Shown: positions 15,539-25,244 of the stretch, piece after piece
Numbering within the stretch: the stretch's first letter is position 1
Layout of the letters: the number at the start of each line of letters is the position of its first letter
Assembly (NCBI GenBank): GCA_937996235.1
Contig: CALKVK010000015.1
Coordinates: forward strand, 1 to 64,000
Reading direction: 5' to 3'
Length of the DNA: 64,000 nucleotides
Source: an uncultured bacterium
GTDB lineage: Bacteria; Planctomycetota; JAJSAM01; JAJVHW01
Translations under genes and position numbers: made by a program
Notes under the pieces: model-generated
What the model saw: only the letters and a program-made list of their open reading frames with translations
Told to the model about the DNA's origin: nothing
Databases searched by the model: none

Positions 15539-17332
15539 ATGTCCGACACGCCCGACGACGAGATGGAGAAGAAGCCGCGTGCGCCGCGGAGGCGCGCGCC
15601 GCGCCGCGGTGCGCCCGACCCGGAGCCCGCGGCAGCGGGCGGCGACACGGCGGACGGCTTCGGCGCCGACATCCTCGAAGCGGAGCACGCGGCGCCCGCG
15701 CGCGGACGGCGGCGGCGCGACGACCGCGAGCCGGCGCGCGAGCGGGAGGTCGAGCGCGAGCGCGACGACGACCGCGACCTCGCCCCGCGCGACGACGACC
15801 GCGAGCGCGCGGCGCGCGACGACGACGACCGCGCTGCGCCCGGCCCGGACGGCGACCGCGGTCCCGAGGGAACGGCGGGCGGCTACGACGACGGGCGCGG
15901 CGCCCCCGAGGGCGGCGGGGCGCAGGGCCAGGGCGGCAACGACTGGGACGACCGCCGCGGCGGCCGCAACGCGCGGCGCCGCGGGCGGCGCGGCCGTCGC
16001 GGGCGCGAGTTCTACGAGGGCCTGCCCGCGGACGACGACGACCAGTGGTCCGACTACGAGCCGGACTCGGGGCGCCCCGCCGTCAACATCGGCGACATCC
16101 AGCGCCTGCCGATGGCGGACGTGCACCGCGCCGCCGTGCGCGAGGGCATCGGCGACTTCGCCGGACTCAAGAAGCAGGAGCTGATCTTCCGCATCCTGCG
16201 GAAGAAGATCGCGCAGCGCGACCTGGTCTACGGACAGGGCGTGCTCGAGGTGCTGCCCGACGGCTTCGGGTTCCTGCGCTCGCCCTGGTACAGCTACATC
16301 GCGGCGCCCGACGACATCTACGTCTCGCCGTCGCAGATCCGGCGCTTCCACCTGCGCACGGGGCAGATGGTGCGCGGCCCGATCCGTCCGCCGAAGGAGG
16401 CCGAGCGCTACTTCGCGCTCCTGCGCGTGGAGGAGATCGACGGGCACGCCCCCGACGACCTCCCGCCGCGCTCCGTCTTCGACGACCTGACGCCGCTCTA
16501 TCCCCACAAGCGGCTCATCATGGAGACCGCCGCGACCGGTCTCGAGATGCGCATCATGGACATCGTCACGCCCATCGGGAAGGGGCAGCGCGGACTCATC
16601 GTCTCGCCGCCGCGCGCGGGCAAGACGATGATCCTGCAGGCCATCGCGCACTCGATCGCGCAGAACCATCCCGAGTGCCACCTCATCGTGCTGCTCATCG
16701 ACGAGCGCCCGGAGGAGGTCACCGACATGGTGCGCACGGTGAAGGGCGAGGTCGTGTCGTCCACGTTCGACGAGCCGGCCGCACGCCACGTGCAGGTGGC
16801 CGAGATGGTGCTCGAGCGCGCGCGCCGTCTCGTCGAGTTCGGCAAGGACGTCGTGGTGCTGCTCGACTCGATCACACGTCTCGCGCGCGCCTACAACACG
16901 GAGGTGCCGCACTCCGGGAAGATCCTCTCCGGCGGCGTCGACGCCAACGCGCTGCAGCGCCCGAAGCGCTTCTTCGGCGCGGCGCGCAACTGCGAGGAGG
17001 GCGGCTCGCTGACGATCCTCGGCACCGCGCTCATCGAGACGGGCTCGCGCATGGACGAGGTCATCTACGAGGAGTTCAAGGGCACCGGCAACATGGAGCT
17101 GCACCTGGACCGCAAGCTCGCGGACAAGCGCATCTTCCCGGCGATCGACATCACGCGCTCCGGCACGCGCAAGGAGGAGCTGCTGCTCGACCCGGAGGAG
17201 CTGAAGCGCGTGTGGCTCCTGCGCAAGGTGCTGAACGACATGAACCCCGGCGACGCGATGGACCTCCTCAAGGAGAAGATCCGCAAGACCAAGACCAACG
17301 TCGAGTTCCTCATGGCGCTCAACCTGGCCTGA
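15539..17332 (+). CDS. rho: Transcription termination factor Rho with a charged N-terminal extension
   Basis: Rho is the hexameric RNA helicase that ends transcription. The 597-residue protein has ~180 extra N-terminal residues rich in Arg, Asp and Gly, predicted disordered. The Rho_N domain (ADVHRAAVREGIGDFAGLKKQEL), the RNA-binding cold-shock-like domain (GVLEVLPDGFGFLRSP) and the ATPase core follow, with Walker A SPPRAGKT near residue 356 and LIDERPEEV. Such N-terminal inserts are known in Rho of several high-GC lineages and are thought to add RNA contacts. The ATG at 15539 has GGAGG six bases upstream. Confidence 0.96.
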   Translation: MSDTPDDEMEKKPRAPRRRAPRRGAPDPEPAAAGGDTADGFGADILEAEHAAPARGRRRRDDREPAREREVERERDDDRDLAPRDDDRERAARDDDDRAAPGPDGDRGPEGTAGGYDDGRGAPEGGGAQGQGGNDWDDRRGGRNARRRGRRGRRGREFYEGLPADDDDQWSDYEPDSGRPAVNIGDIQRLPMADVHRAAVREGIGDFAGLKKQELIFRILRKKIAQRDLVYGQGVLEVLPDGFGFLRSPWYSYIAAPDDIYVSPSQIRRFHLRTGQMVRGPIRPPKEAERYFALLRVEEIDGHAPDDLPPRSVFDDLTPLYPHKRLIMETAATGLEMRIMDIVTPIGKGQRGLIVSPPRAGKTMILQAIAHSIAQNHPECHLIVLLIDERPEEVTDMVRTVKGEVVSSTFDEPAARHVQVAEMVLERARRLVEFGKDVVVLLDSITRLARAYNTEVPHSGKILSGGVDANALQRPKRFFGAARNCEEGGSLTILGTALIETGSRMDEVIYEEFKGTGNMELHLDRKLADKRIFPAIDITRSGTRKEELLLDPEELKRVWLLRKVLNDMNPGDAMDLLKEKIRKTKTNVEFLMALNLA

Positions 17333-17358
17333 GCGGCGGGGCACGCCGGCACGAACGA

Positions 17359-17394
17359 GAAGAGCCCGCGCGGCCTACGCCGCGCGGGCTCTTC
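17359..17394. terminator. Bidirectional hairpin between rho and the metalloprotease gene
   Basis: A perfect 16-bp stem starting GAAGAGCCCGCGCGGC, with a 4-base loop CTAC, sits between the convergent stop codons at 17332 and 17416. Its symmetric shape suits both genes. The T-run is short (CTCTTC), so it may block read-through mainly by its stability. Confidence 0.75.
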
Positions 17395-17415
17395 GCATGG
17401 GGGCCTCCGCTGCGG

Positions 17416-19173
17416 CTACTTCGCAGCGTCGGCGGCGTCGCGCGGATCGGCGGTCACGGGGACGGCGCGCGTCGCGGCGAGCACCGCGTCGGCCTGCTCC
17501 GCGGGCGCGCCGAGCACGACGAACACGCGGTCGCCCTGCACCTCGACGGCGAAGACGGCGCCGTCGCTCGGGCGCTCGAAGCGCGCTGGCAGCGTGACAT
17601 CCTTGAGCGGCGACTTCTTCCCGACGGCGCGCGCGCCCACGAGCGTCGCGTAGTACGCGGCGAACTCCTGGGCGTCCTGCGCCGAGTCCCAGACGCTCGC
17701 CCACGCGACGCACACGCGCGCGCTGTCGGCCGAGACGGCCGCGGAGTAGCGGTCGCCGTCCCAGCCCTCGACCACGCCGGCGATCGGCGGCTTGAAGCCC
17801 ACACCCTGCGTCGTCATGTCCAGCACGGCGAGCAGCGCCTGCAGGTTGTTGCGCAGGGTCGGGTTCCAGCGGTTCGTCGCGACCACGAGTCCGCAGAAGA
17901 GCTCGCCGAGCGTGTCGTCGTCGAGGATCTCCCAGCCGGAGCCGAGCGCCCCGGCGAGGTCGGGCGCGCCGACCCTGCGGGGGAAGTCCTTGCCCCACTT
18001 CTCGGGGTGCAGCACCTGCTCGGACGACGCGGGCAGGTCGGCGTAGATGCGGTCGACCGCGGCGCCGTCGCGCGCGCCGATCGCGTCGAGCCAGGCCGCG
18101 CCGTTCTTGTAGGGATAGAGCCCCATCGAGGCGATCAGGAACATCGGCACGGTCTGCATCATCGCGGCCTGGCGCTGGACCATGTCCGGCGTCATCTGCG
18201 CGGCCATCATCGCCTTCAGGTCGTCGGGGTTCGCCGCGGAGTACGCATTCGTGAAGTGCTCCGCGGACCCCTCGACGAGGGCCTTCACGGCCATTCCGGC
18301 GTCGGAGTCCTGGTCCTCGCGCTGCATCAGTCCGTCGAGACCGAAGTGCTGGTCCTCGAGCGCGTGGACGAGCTCGTGGAAGACGATCGGGCGGTCGCCC
18401 CGGTCGTTCTTGCCCTCGATGAGGTAGAAGGTCTGCGTGTCGGGCTTGTAGAACGCCGCGGCGCCCGCCTCCATGAACCCTTCGAACATCGCGTAGAAGT
18501 CCGCGTCCGGCGCCACGAGTCCGAACTCGGACATGACCAGGACCAGCTTGCGCGCCTCCTCGCGCGGCATGTCGCGCTCCATGTCGCGGCGCATGAACTT
18601 CACGACGTCCTCGCGGTGGATCAGGCGCCGCATGAACGGGCGCTTGAACTCGAGCCCGCGGTAGCGCTCGACCTGGCGCGCGATGTCGTCGGTGATCGCG
18701 CGCAGGTTGCGCAGGCGCTCGTCCTGCTGCTCCGCGAGCGGCAGGAGCTCGTTCACCCACTCGATCAGCTCGTCGCGGTGGGACGCGAGCTTCCCGCGCT
18801 CCTTCTCCGCCGTCTCCGCGTCGGACTTCGCCTGCTCCGCGGCGGCGCGCGCGCTCGCGCTGTCGGTGCGCGCCGTGCCGAGCTCCTCGGAGAGCTGCCC
18901 CTCGCGCGCCCGCGCCGCGTCGAGCTCGCCGCGGGCGGCCGCGAGATCGGTCTCCGTCGTCTTCAGGGTCGCGGAGGCCGCGTCGCGTTCCGTGCGCGCC
19001 CCCGTGAGCTCCGCCGAGAGACGCTCGACCTCGGCGCGCTGCGCGGCGCCCTCCTGCTCGAGGCGCGCACTCTTCGTGCGCAGCTCCTCCAGCTCCTTGC
19101 CGTTGCATCCGGCGAGGAGCGGGAGCGCGGCGAGCACGGCGCCGGCGACGAGGGACGTGGAGCGACGGGGCAT
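17416..19173 (-). CDS. Lipoprotein with coiled coil and HExxH zinc metalloprotease domain
   Basis: The 585-residue protein starts with a lipoprotein signal ending LLAGC (Cys near residue 23), so it should be lipidated and envelope-anchored. Residues ~25-130 form a heptad-rich Glu/Ala/Arg coiled coil. The zinc motif HELVHALEDQHF starts at residue 266 (His266, Glu267, His270) and VEGSAEH near 301 offers the third ligand, Glu301. The C-terminal ~100 residues look like a small independent domain. The ATG at 19173 has GGAGG six bases upstream. The substrate is unknown; the family assignment goes no further than the HExxH class. Confidence 0.8.
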   Translation of the reverse strand: MPRRSTSLVAGAVLAALPLLAGCNGKELEELRTKSARLEQEGAAQRAEVERLSAELTGARTERDAASATLKTTETDLAAARGELDAARAREGQLSEELGTARTDSASARAAAEQAKSDAETAEKERGKLASHRDELIEWVNELLPLAEQQDERLRNLRAITDDIARQVERYRGLEFKRPFMRRLIHREDVVKFMRRDMERDMPREEARKLVLVMSEFGLVAPDADFYAMFEGFMEAGAAAFYKPDTQTFYLIEGKNDRGDRPIVFHELVHALEDQHFGLDGLMQREDQDSDAGMAVKALVEGSAEHFTNAYSAANPDDLKAMMAAQMTPDMVQRQAAMMQTVPMFLIASMGLYPYKNGAAWLDAIGARDGAAVDRIYADLPASSEQVLHPEKWGKDFPRRVGAPDLAGALGSGWEILDDDTLGELFCGLVVATNRWNPTLRNNLQALLAVLDMTTQGVGFKPPIAGVVEGWDGDRYSAAVSADSARVCVAWASVWDSAQDAQEFAAYYATLVGARAVGKKSPLKDVTLPARFERPSDGAVFAVEVQGDRVFVVLGAPAEQADAVLAATRAVPVTADPRDAADAAK

Positions 19174-19247
19174 GCGGGACCTCCGGGATCTCGGGAAGGG
19201 GCGAGTCTGCCTGCGCCGGCCGATGCGCCGCGAGTTCTCGGCGCGCG

Positions 19248-19862
19248 TCAGCGCAGGGCGGACGCGCCCAGCTCGAGCGCCCAGCGACGCTCCCACCACG
19301 TGACGCGTTCCAGGTACGCGCGCGTCTCGGCGAAGCGCACCCACGTCTCGATGCCGCGCCGCTGCGTTTCGGTCCCGTCGTCGCGCAACCAGCCGTCGAC
19401 GTTGCCCGGACCGGCGTTGTACGCGGCGAGCGCGGCGGCGCGCGGGTCGGGCAGAGCGGCGTAGCGCCGGAACTGCTGCGCGAGGTAGCGCGCGCCGAGG
19501 CGCAGCGAGGTGGCCGGGTCGCCGCGATCGGGACGCGGCTCGCCGCGGCGCGCGGCCAGCTCGTCGGCCGTGTCCTCGCGCAGCTGCATGAGGCCGACGG
19601 CGTCCCTGTGCGAGCGCGCGTCGGGGCGCCCCCCGCTCTCGGCCGACGCGACCGCGAGGACGAGCGCGAGCGGCACGCCCTCGGCCTCGGCGGCGGCGCG
19701 GGCCGCGCCGACGTAGGGGCGCAGCCGCGCGACGACCGCCGCGCCCGAGTTGACGCGTCCGCTCCCGCGCAGACCGAGCGCCGCCGCGAGCAGCAGCAGC
19801 GGGGCGACGCAGAACAGCAACGCCGCCGGCACGCCGGACGCGCCGGCCGGCGCCGCCGTCAC
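19248..19862 (-). CDS. Membrane-anchored lytic transglycosylase (SLT domain)
   Basis: The 204-residue protein has one N-terminal membrane segment (about 12-31) and then a Slt70-like catalytic domain. The catalytic Glu is in SAESGG (Glu75), with GLMQL near 90 and AAYNAGPGNVDGWL as further family motifs. It should cleave peptidoglycan between MurNAc and GlcNAc with formation of the anhydro sugar. The GTG at 19862 overlaps the stop of the HEAT-repeat gene upstream (GTGA), so the two are translated together. Confidence 0.9.
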   Translation of the reverse strand: MTAAPAGASGVPAALLFCVAPLLLLAAALGLRGSGRVNSGAAVVARLRPYVGAARAAAEAEGVPLALVLAVASAESGGRPDARSHRDAVGLMQLREDTADELAARRGEPRPDRGDPATSLRLGARYLAQQFRRYAALPDPRAAALAAYNAGPGNVDGWLRDDGTETQRRGIETWVRFAETRAYLERVTWWERRWALELGASALR

Positions 19863-22800
19863 TGCCCGAGGATCTCCGCCCAGATGCGCTCCCACTCCGT
19901 GGCCATGCGCGCGGCCTCGCCGGACGTCGTCCACGGCGTCTGCTCGCCGACCGTGCGGCCGAGCGCGTCGCGCAGCGCCAGGTCGCAGGCGCGGCGCAGG
20001 TACCAGCGCTCGGAGCGCACGCCCTGCAGCAGCGACGGCACGATCTCGCGCCCGCCGCGCCCCGTCACCCACGGGTCGAGCGCCGGGTCGTCGACGCCCT
20101 CGAGCCGCAGCGCGTCGGCGAGCCAGCCGCGCGGACCGCGCTCCTGCTCGATCTCCCACCAGCCGTCGTAGAGCGACGCGACGATCGTCGGGTCGTCCTG
20201 CCCGAAGGACTGCAGCGAGAGGCTCTCGAGCGCGCGCCGCGCGCGCAGCGTGTTGCGACCGGCGGCGAGCATCTCGACCAGGCGCGCGACGCCCGCGGGA
20301 TCGCGCCACAGCGCGAGCGACATCGCGGCCTCGTCCCCCACCTCGACGGCGGGATCGGCGACGAGGCGGCGGAGATCGTCGACCGCCTCGCGCCCGCGCA
20401 GCACCGAGTAGCCGGAGAGGGCGCGCGCGCGCGGGCCGGCCGGCTGCGCGGGGTCGATCGCGAGCTTGCGCAGCTCGTCGGCGGCGCGCCGCGAGCCGAC
20501 GCGCGTGATGGCCATGGACGCCACCTCGCGCACGAGCGAGTTCGGGTCGCCCCCCATGGCGAAGACGACCGCGGAGAGACCCTCGGGTTCGCCGCCCGCG
20601 GCGAACGCCTCGATGGCCGCGACGCGCAGCGCCACGTCGTCGCTCGTGAAGGCGAGCATCACGACGGCGAGCGAGGCCTTGCCGCCGAGCAGGCCGAGCG
20701 CCTCGATCGCGGGGATGCGCAGCTCGCCCGGCTCCTTGGCGAGCTGCTCGAGCATCGCGCGCGACTCCTCGTCGCCGAGGCGCCCGAGCGCGCGGACGGC
20801 CGCGCCGCGCACGTGGCGCTCCTCGTCGTGGACCGCACCGCGGGCGGCGAGGGCGGCCTTGCCGTCGAGCGAACCGGCGCGCAGCGCCGCGAGGCCCGCG
20901 ACGCGCACCTCCGGCCGCGCGTCGGCGAGCGCGGCCCGGATGCCCTCGTCGGGCGCCGCGGCCAGCAGCTCGTCGAGCAGCGCCTCGCGCCCGGTCTGGA
21001 CGCGCGTGGTCACGAAGTCGACGACGATCGGCAGCGCCTCCGGGCGCCGCGACGCGGCGAGCACGCGCACGAGGGCGAGCGCGAGCTCGTCGCCCGTCTG
21101 GTGCGTGCCGAGCATGCGCAGCAGGCGGTCCACCTGCGTGTCGCCGAGCTGCGCCCCGAAGTCCGGGATCGACGCGAGGTCCCGGAGGGCGGCGCAGTTC
21201 CAGGCGTCGCCGCGCGCGTCGCCGACGGCGTCCACGATCAGCTGCGCGAGCGTGCCGCGGCGCACCTCCTCGGGCACGTCCTTCGAGAACAGCGGCCCCG
21301 TGGCGCGCACGAACGATGCGACGTCCGCGGACGCGTCGAGCGGGCGGTAGCGCTGCCAGCCGTACGCGGCGCGCAGCTCGGCGACGCGCGCCAGCACCTC
21401 CGCGGACCCGGTCGCCTCGCGCGAGCCCTCGAGACCGATCAGGCGCTCGCGGTTCCCCGCGCGGATCGAGAGCCGCAGCGCGTCGCGGTCGAGCAGCGCG
21501 CTCGAGGCGCGCTCGGCGCCGCGCAGCACGCCGCTCGCGTTCACGAGCTCGGCGAGGGCGCGCGCGTCCTCCTCGGGCAGGAGGATCGAGAGCTCTCCCG
21601 CGAGCGCCGGCCCGAGCTCCGCCGTGGACGCCGCGAGCACGGTGGTCTCGCCGCCGGGCGCGTCGCGGCCCGCGACGCGGACGACGAACGTCGAGAGCGC
21701 GTCGGCCGGGACGCTCGCGAGCACGCGGCGCGCCGTGAAGCCGCGCCGGTTCTCCTCCCACCAGGCGCGCCACTCGCGCGGCTCGTGCAGCTCGCTGCGC
21801 CCGGTGAGACGCCGCAGACGACGCAGCACCAGCGGCTGGACGACGCGCCCGTCCTTCCAGAACTCGGGGTTGATCCAGCACTCGAGCAGCGCCGGCAGCA
21901 CCTTGGCGTCGAGCTGCTGCTCCAGCGCGTCGACCTCGTGGTAGTACCCCGCGTCGGCGAGCGCGAGCGCGGCGACGCAGCGGTTCAGCCGCTCGACGTG
22001 GTCGAGCCCGCGCCCCCCGAGCAGCGCGCGCACGTCGAGCGCGTCGAGCAGCAGCTCCCCGGTGCGCTCGGCCCGCAGCGCGAGTCCCAGGTAGCCGTAG
22101 GCCATCGGGCGGTCGAGCGGCGCGTGCGCCGCGCCGCGCAGGGCCTCCAGCGCCGCCGGGTCGTCGTCGTCGGCGAGCAGGCGCGCGGCGGCGAACGTGA
22201 TCTCGGGGGCGTCGTCGCGCAGGGCCGCCGCGAGGTCCGCCCGCGCGGAGACGGGGTCCGCGGCCGCGAGGAGCTCGAGGGCGTTCAGCCGGGCGGCCGC
22301 CCCGCCCGTCTGCCAGATCTCGCGCAGGGCGTCCGCGTCGCCCGGACCGACGCGCCCGGCGAGGCGCTCCCGTGCCTCCACGACGACCGCGGACGCGGGG
22401 TGCAGGAGCTGCGCCAGCAGCCGCGGCTTCGCGCCGAGCGGGTCGATCTTCACGAGCGCGTCGAGGAGGTCCGACGAGTGCTGGAAGAGCGCGCGGTCGT
22501 TCAGCCGCGCGGCGATGGGGTCGGCGGCGCGCAGGTCGCCGATGCGTCCGAGCGTCGCGGCGGCGCCGCAGACCGAGCGCCAGTCAGCGTTGGGGTCCGA
22601 CAGCACCGCGAGGAGCGCCGGCAGCGCCGCGCCGGGCGTGGCCGTGAGGCGGATCGACGCCTGGCGCGCGTCCGTGCCGGGCCATGCGCCGAGCGCGCCG
22701 ACGAGCCGCGCCACCTCCTGCTCCGGAGTCGCGGGCGCGGCGGGCGCGTCGCCTTCGGGTGCGCCGGCCTGGGGCTCGTCGGCCGAACGTACGCGCGGGG

Positions 22801-22912
22801 GCTCGCCGCCCGAGCGGCCTCCGCCCACGACGGGCGGCTTGCCCTGCGCGAGCGCGGGCGAGGCGGCCAGGAGGACCGCCAGCGCGGTGCGGACGAGCGG
22901 CGGGCGGATCAT
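19859..22912 (-). CDS. Exported HEAT-repeat protein, large
   Basis: The 1017-residue protein has a signal peptide of about 22 residues ending in ALAQG. Almost all the rest is built of HEAT-like helical repeats; repeating patterns such as LGRIGDLRAADPIAARL, AVRALGRLGDEESRAML and ALGLLGGKASLAVVML are easy to see. A non-repeat section near residues 395-500 interrupts them. HEAT solenoids bind other proteins; no catalytic motif is seen. Proteins of this type are frequent in planctomycetes. The stop overlaps the transglycosylase start, so it could act with that enzyme, but this is only positional inference. Confidence 0.8.
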   Translation of the reverse strand: MIRPPLVRTALAVLLAASPALAQGKPPVVGGGRSGGEPPRVRSADEPQAGAPEGDAPAAPATPEQEVARLVGALGAWPGTDARQASIRLTATPGAALPALLAVLSDPNADWRSVCGAAATLGRIGDLRAADPIAARLNDRALFQHSSDLLDALVKIDPLGAKPRLLAQLLHPASAVVVEARERLAGRVGPGDADALREIWQTGGAAARLNALELLAAADPVSARADLAAALRDDAPEITFAAARLLADDDDPAALEALRGAAHAPLDRPMAYGYLGLALRAERTGELLLDALDVRALLGGRGLDHVERLNRCVAALALADAGYYHEVDALEQQLDAKVLPALLECWINPEFWKDGRVVQPLVLRRLRRLTGRSELHEPREWRAWWEENRRGFTARRVLASVPADALSTFVVRVAGRDAPGGETTVLAASTAELGPALAGELSILLPEEDARALAELVNASGVLRGAERASSALLDRDALRLSIRAGNRERLIGLEGSREATGSAEVLARVAELRAAYGWQRYRPLDASADVASFVRATGPLFSKDVPEEVRRGTLAQLIVDAVGDARGDAWNCAALRDLASIPDFGAQLGDTQVDRLLRMLGTHQTGDELALALVRVLAASRRPEALPIVVDFVTTRVQTGREALLDELLAAAPDEGIRAALADARPEVRVAGLAALRAGSLDGKAALAARGAVHDEERHVRGAAVRALGRLGDEESRAMLEQLAKEPGELRIPAIEALGLLGGKASLAVVMLAFTSDDVALRVAAIEAFAAGGEPEGLSAVVFAMGGDPNSLVREVASMAITRVGSRRAADELRKLAIDPAQPAGPRARALSGYSVLRGREAVDDLRRLVADPAVEVGDEAAMSLALWRDPAGVARLVEMLAAGRNTLRARRALESLSLQSFGQDDPTIVASLYDGWWEIEQERGPRGWLADALRLEGVDDPALDPWVTGRGGREIVPSLLQGVRSERWYLRRACDLALRDALGRTVGEQTPWTTSGEAARMATEWERIWAEILGQ

Positions 22913-22951
22913 GGTGCGGACTCCAGGGAACTCGGGTGCCGGAAGCGGGCG

Positions 22952-22957
22952 ACTCTA
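22952..22957 (-). promoter_or_regulatory. Candidate -10 box for the HEAT/transglycosylase pair
   Basis: The minus strand reads TAGAGT, 39 bases before the ATG at 22912. It fits the recurring TANNNT pattern. No clear -35 is visible in the 193-base divergent gap. Confidence 0.3.
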
Positions 22958-23082
22958 CCCGCCCGGCGGGCTCCGGGCACGCGCGGGCGGGGTCGCGGGG
23001 ATGCTCCATGCTGCCGGTCCGCGTCACCCGGGCGTCACCCGGAGCCGTGCGCCTCTCGCTCGGCCCCGTCCGGGGCGGGGCC

Positions 23083-23088
23083 TATCCT
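23083..23088 (+). promoter_or_regulatory. Candidate -10 box for recG
   Basis: TATCCT lies 17 bases before the recG ATG and would give a leader of roughly 10 bases. No Shine-Dalgarno sequence is seen in that leader. Confidence 0.35.
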
Positions 23089-23105
23089 GCGCTCCCGCCC
23101 ACGCC

Positions 23106-25211
23106 ATGACGCACCCGAGCGCCCGCGCCGGGCCTCCTCCCGAGGGGGGCGAGGCCCTCGGACCCGCAACCCCCGTGCAGTTCCTGCGCGGCGTGGGGCC
23201 CGACCGGGCGGCGCGCCTCGTCAAGCTGGGCATCCGCGAGGTGCAGGACCTGGTGCGGCACCTGCCGCGGGACCACCAGGACCGCACGTCGTTCGTACCG
23301 ATCTCGCAGCTGCGCGCCGAGGTCTCGGCCACCGTCCGCGGACGCGTCGTGGCCGTCCGCGCGCGCGGACTCGGCGGACCCCGCGCGCGCTCGGTGGTCA
23401 CCGCGACGGTCGACGACGGCAGCGGCGCGCTCGAGGCAGAGTTCTGGAACCAGCCGTGGCGCGCGCGGCAGCTCGAGGCGGGGACCGACGTGATCCTCTC
23501 CGGCCGCGTCACGTGGGACCACGGCCCGCGCATGTCGGGCGCCGAGGTCGAGGTGCCGGCAGAGGAGGAGGACGCCGAGCTGCTCCACGCGGGCCGGATC
23601 GTGCCGATCCACCCGCTCACGCAGGGCGTCACGGCCACGCGCATGCGCACGCTGGTCTGGCGCGCGCTGCCGCTGGTGGCGGACGCGCTGGAGGACCCGC
23701 TGCCGGAAGCGCTGCGCGCGGCGCGCGACCTGCCGCCGCTCGGCGCCGCGCTCCGCGCCGTCCACTTCCCCGCCTCGTGGGAGGAGCACGCCGCAGCGCT
23801 CCGCCGGCTGAAGTACGAGGAGCTGTTCCTGCTCCAGGTGGCGCTCGCGCGCCGGCGCCTGCGTCAGCAGACGGAGTCGAAGCCCCACGTGGTGCTCGTG
23901 GACGCGCGGCTCGACGCGCGCATCCGCGCGCGCCTGCCCTTCCGCCTGACGCGGGCGCAGGAGCGCTGCGTGGCCGAGATCGTCGGCGACCTCGCCGCGC
24001 CCCGGCCGATGAACCGCCTGCTCCAGGGCGACGTCGGCTCCGGCAAGACGGCCGTCGCGGCGTACGGCATGCTCGCGGTCGTCGCGCACCGCCTGCAGTC
24101 CGCGCTGCTCGCGCCGACGGAGATCCTCGCGGAGCAGCACGAGCGCACGCTCTCGCGCATGCTCGCGGGGTCGCAGGTGCGCCTCGCGCGGATCGCCGGC
24201 GGGGCCCGGTCGAAGCGTCGGCGCGCGACGCTCGCCGCGCTCGCCGCGGGCGACGTCGACATCGCGGTGGGCACGCACGCGCTCCTGCAGGAGGACGTGC
24301 ACTTCGCGAGGCTCGCGTTCGTGGTCGTCGACGAGCAGCACAAGTTCGGCGTGCTGCAGCGCGCGGCGCTGCGCGACAAGGGGCTCGCCGCCGACCTGCT
24401 CGTGATGAGCGCCACGCCGATCCCGCGCACGCTCACGATGACGCTGTTCGGCGACCTCGACGTCAGCGTGCTCGACGAGCTCCCGCCCGGCCGCACGCCG
24501 GTCGAGACCGTGCTCTGTCGCGAGGCGGACCGCGCCCTCGCGTACGACTGGGTGCGGCGCGAGGTCGCGCGCGGCCGGCGCGTGTACCACGTCGTCCCGC
24601 TCGTGGACGAGAACGAGGAGCTGCCGCTGCGCGCGGCGACGCAGTTCGCGGACGAGCTGCGCGCCGTGTTCGCGGGCATCGGCGTCGGCCTCCTGCACGG
24701 GCGCATGAAGCCCGCCGAGAAGGACGCGGCCATGGAGGCGTTCCGCAGCGGCGCGACGCCGATCCTCGTGGCGACGTCGGTCGTCGAGGTGGGCGTGGAC
24801 GTGCCCGAGGCCACGGTGCTCGTGGTCGAGCACGCCGAGCGCTTCGGTCTCGCGCAGCTCCACCAGCTCCGCGGGCGCGTGGGCCGCGGCGGTCTCGCGG
24901 CGCGCATGATCTGCTTCCACGACGCGCGCACGAACGAGGCGCGCGCGCGCCTCGACGCGCTCGCCGCGACGACCGACGGCTTCCGCATCGCCGAGGAGGA
25001 CCTGCGCATCCGCGGGCCCGGCGAGTTCCTCGGGACGCGGCAGTCGGGCGTGCCGGAACTGCGCGTGGCCGACCTCGTCGCCGACGCACCGATCCTGGTC
25101 GAGGCGCGGCACGACGCGTTCGAGCTCGTCGCGCGCGACCCGGGGCTCGCGCGCGAGGGAGCGCCGGTCGGGCGTGCGCTGCAGCGCCGCCTCGGTGCGC
25201 TCCCCGGCTGA
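23106..25211 (+). CDS. recG: ATP-dependent DNA helicase RecG
   Basis: RecG remodels stalled forks and branched DNA. The 701-residue length is normal. The N-terminal wedge domain begins with the helix-hairpin-helix-like FLRGVGPDRAARLVKLGI. The helicase core has Walker A GDVGSGKTAVA, DEQHKFGV, the motif III SATPIPRTLTM, and the C-terminal lobe with HGRMKPAEKD, ATSVVEVGVDVP and QLRGRVGRG. The ATG at 23106 is the first in frame close to the conserved start. Confidence 0.97.
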   Translation: MTHPSARAGPPPEGGEALGPATPVQFLRGVGPDRAARLVKLGIREVQDLVRHLPRDHQDRTSFVPISQLRAEVSATVRGRVVAVRARGLGGPRARSVVTATVDDGSGALEAEFWNQPWRARQLEAGTDVILSGRVTWDHGPRMSGAEVEVPAEEEDAELLHAGRIVPIHPLTQGVTATRMRTLVWRALPLVADALEDPLPEALRAARDLPPLGAALRAVHFPASWEEHAAALRRLKYEELFLLQVALARRRLRQQTESKPHVVLVDARLDARIRARLPFRLTRAQERCVAEIVGDLAAPRPMNRLLQGDVGSGKTAVAAYGMLAVVAHRLQSALLAPTEILAEQHERTLSRMLAGSQVRLARIAGGARSKRRRATLAALAAGDVDIAVGTHALLQEDVHFARLAFVVVDEQHKFGVLQRAALRDKGLAADLLVMSATPIPRTLTMTLFGDLDVSVLDELPPGRTPVETVLCREADRALAYDWVRREVARGRRVYHVVPLVDENEELPLRAATQFADELRAVFAGIGVGLLHGRMKPAEKDAAMEAFRSGATPILVATSVVEVGVDVPEATVLVVEHAERFGLAQLHQLRGRVGRGGLAARMICFHDARTNEARARLDALAATTDGFRIAEEDLRIRGPGEFLGTRQSGVPELRVADLVADAPILVEARHDAFELVARDPGLAREGAPVGRALQRRLGALPG

Positions 25212-25244
25212 GCGCGACGGGAGGGCGCCGGGCTCCCGCGGGCC

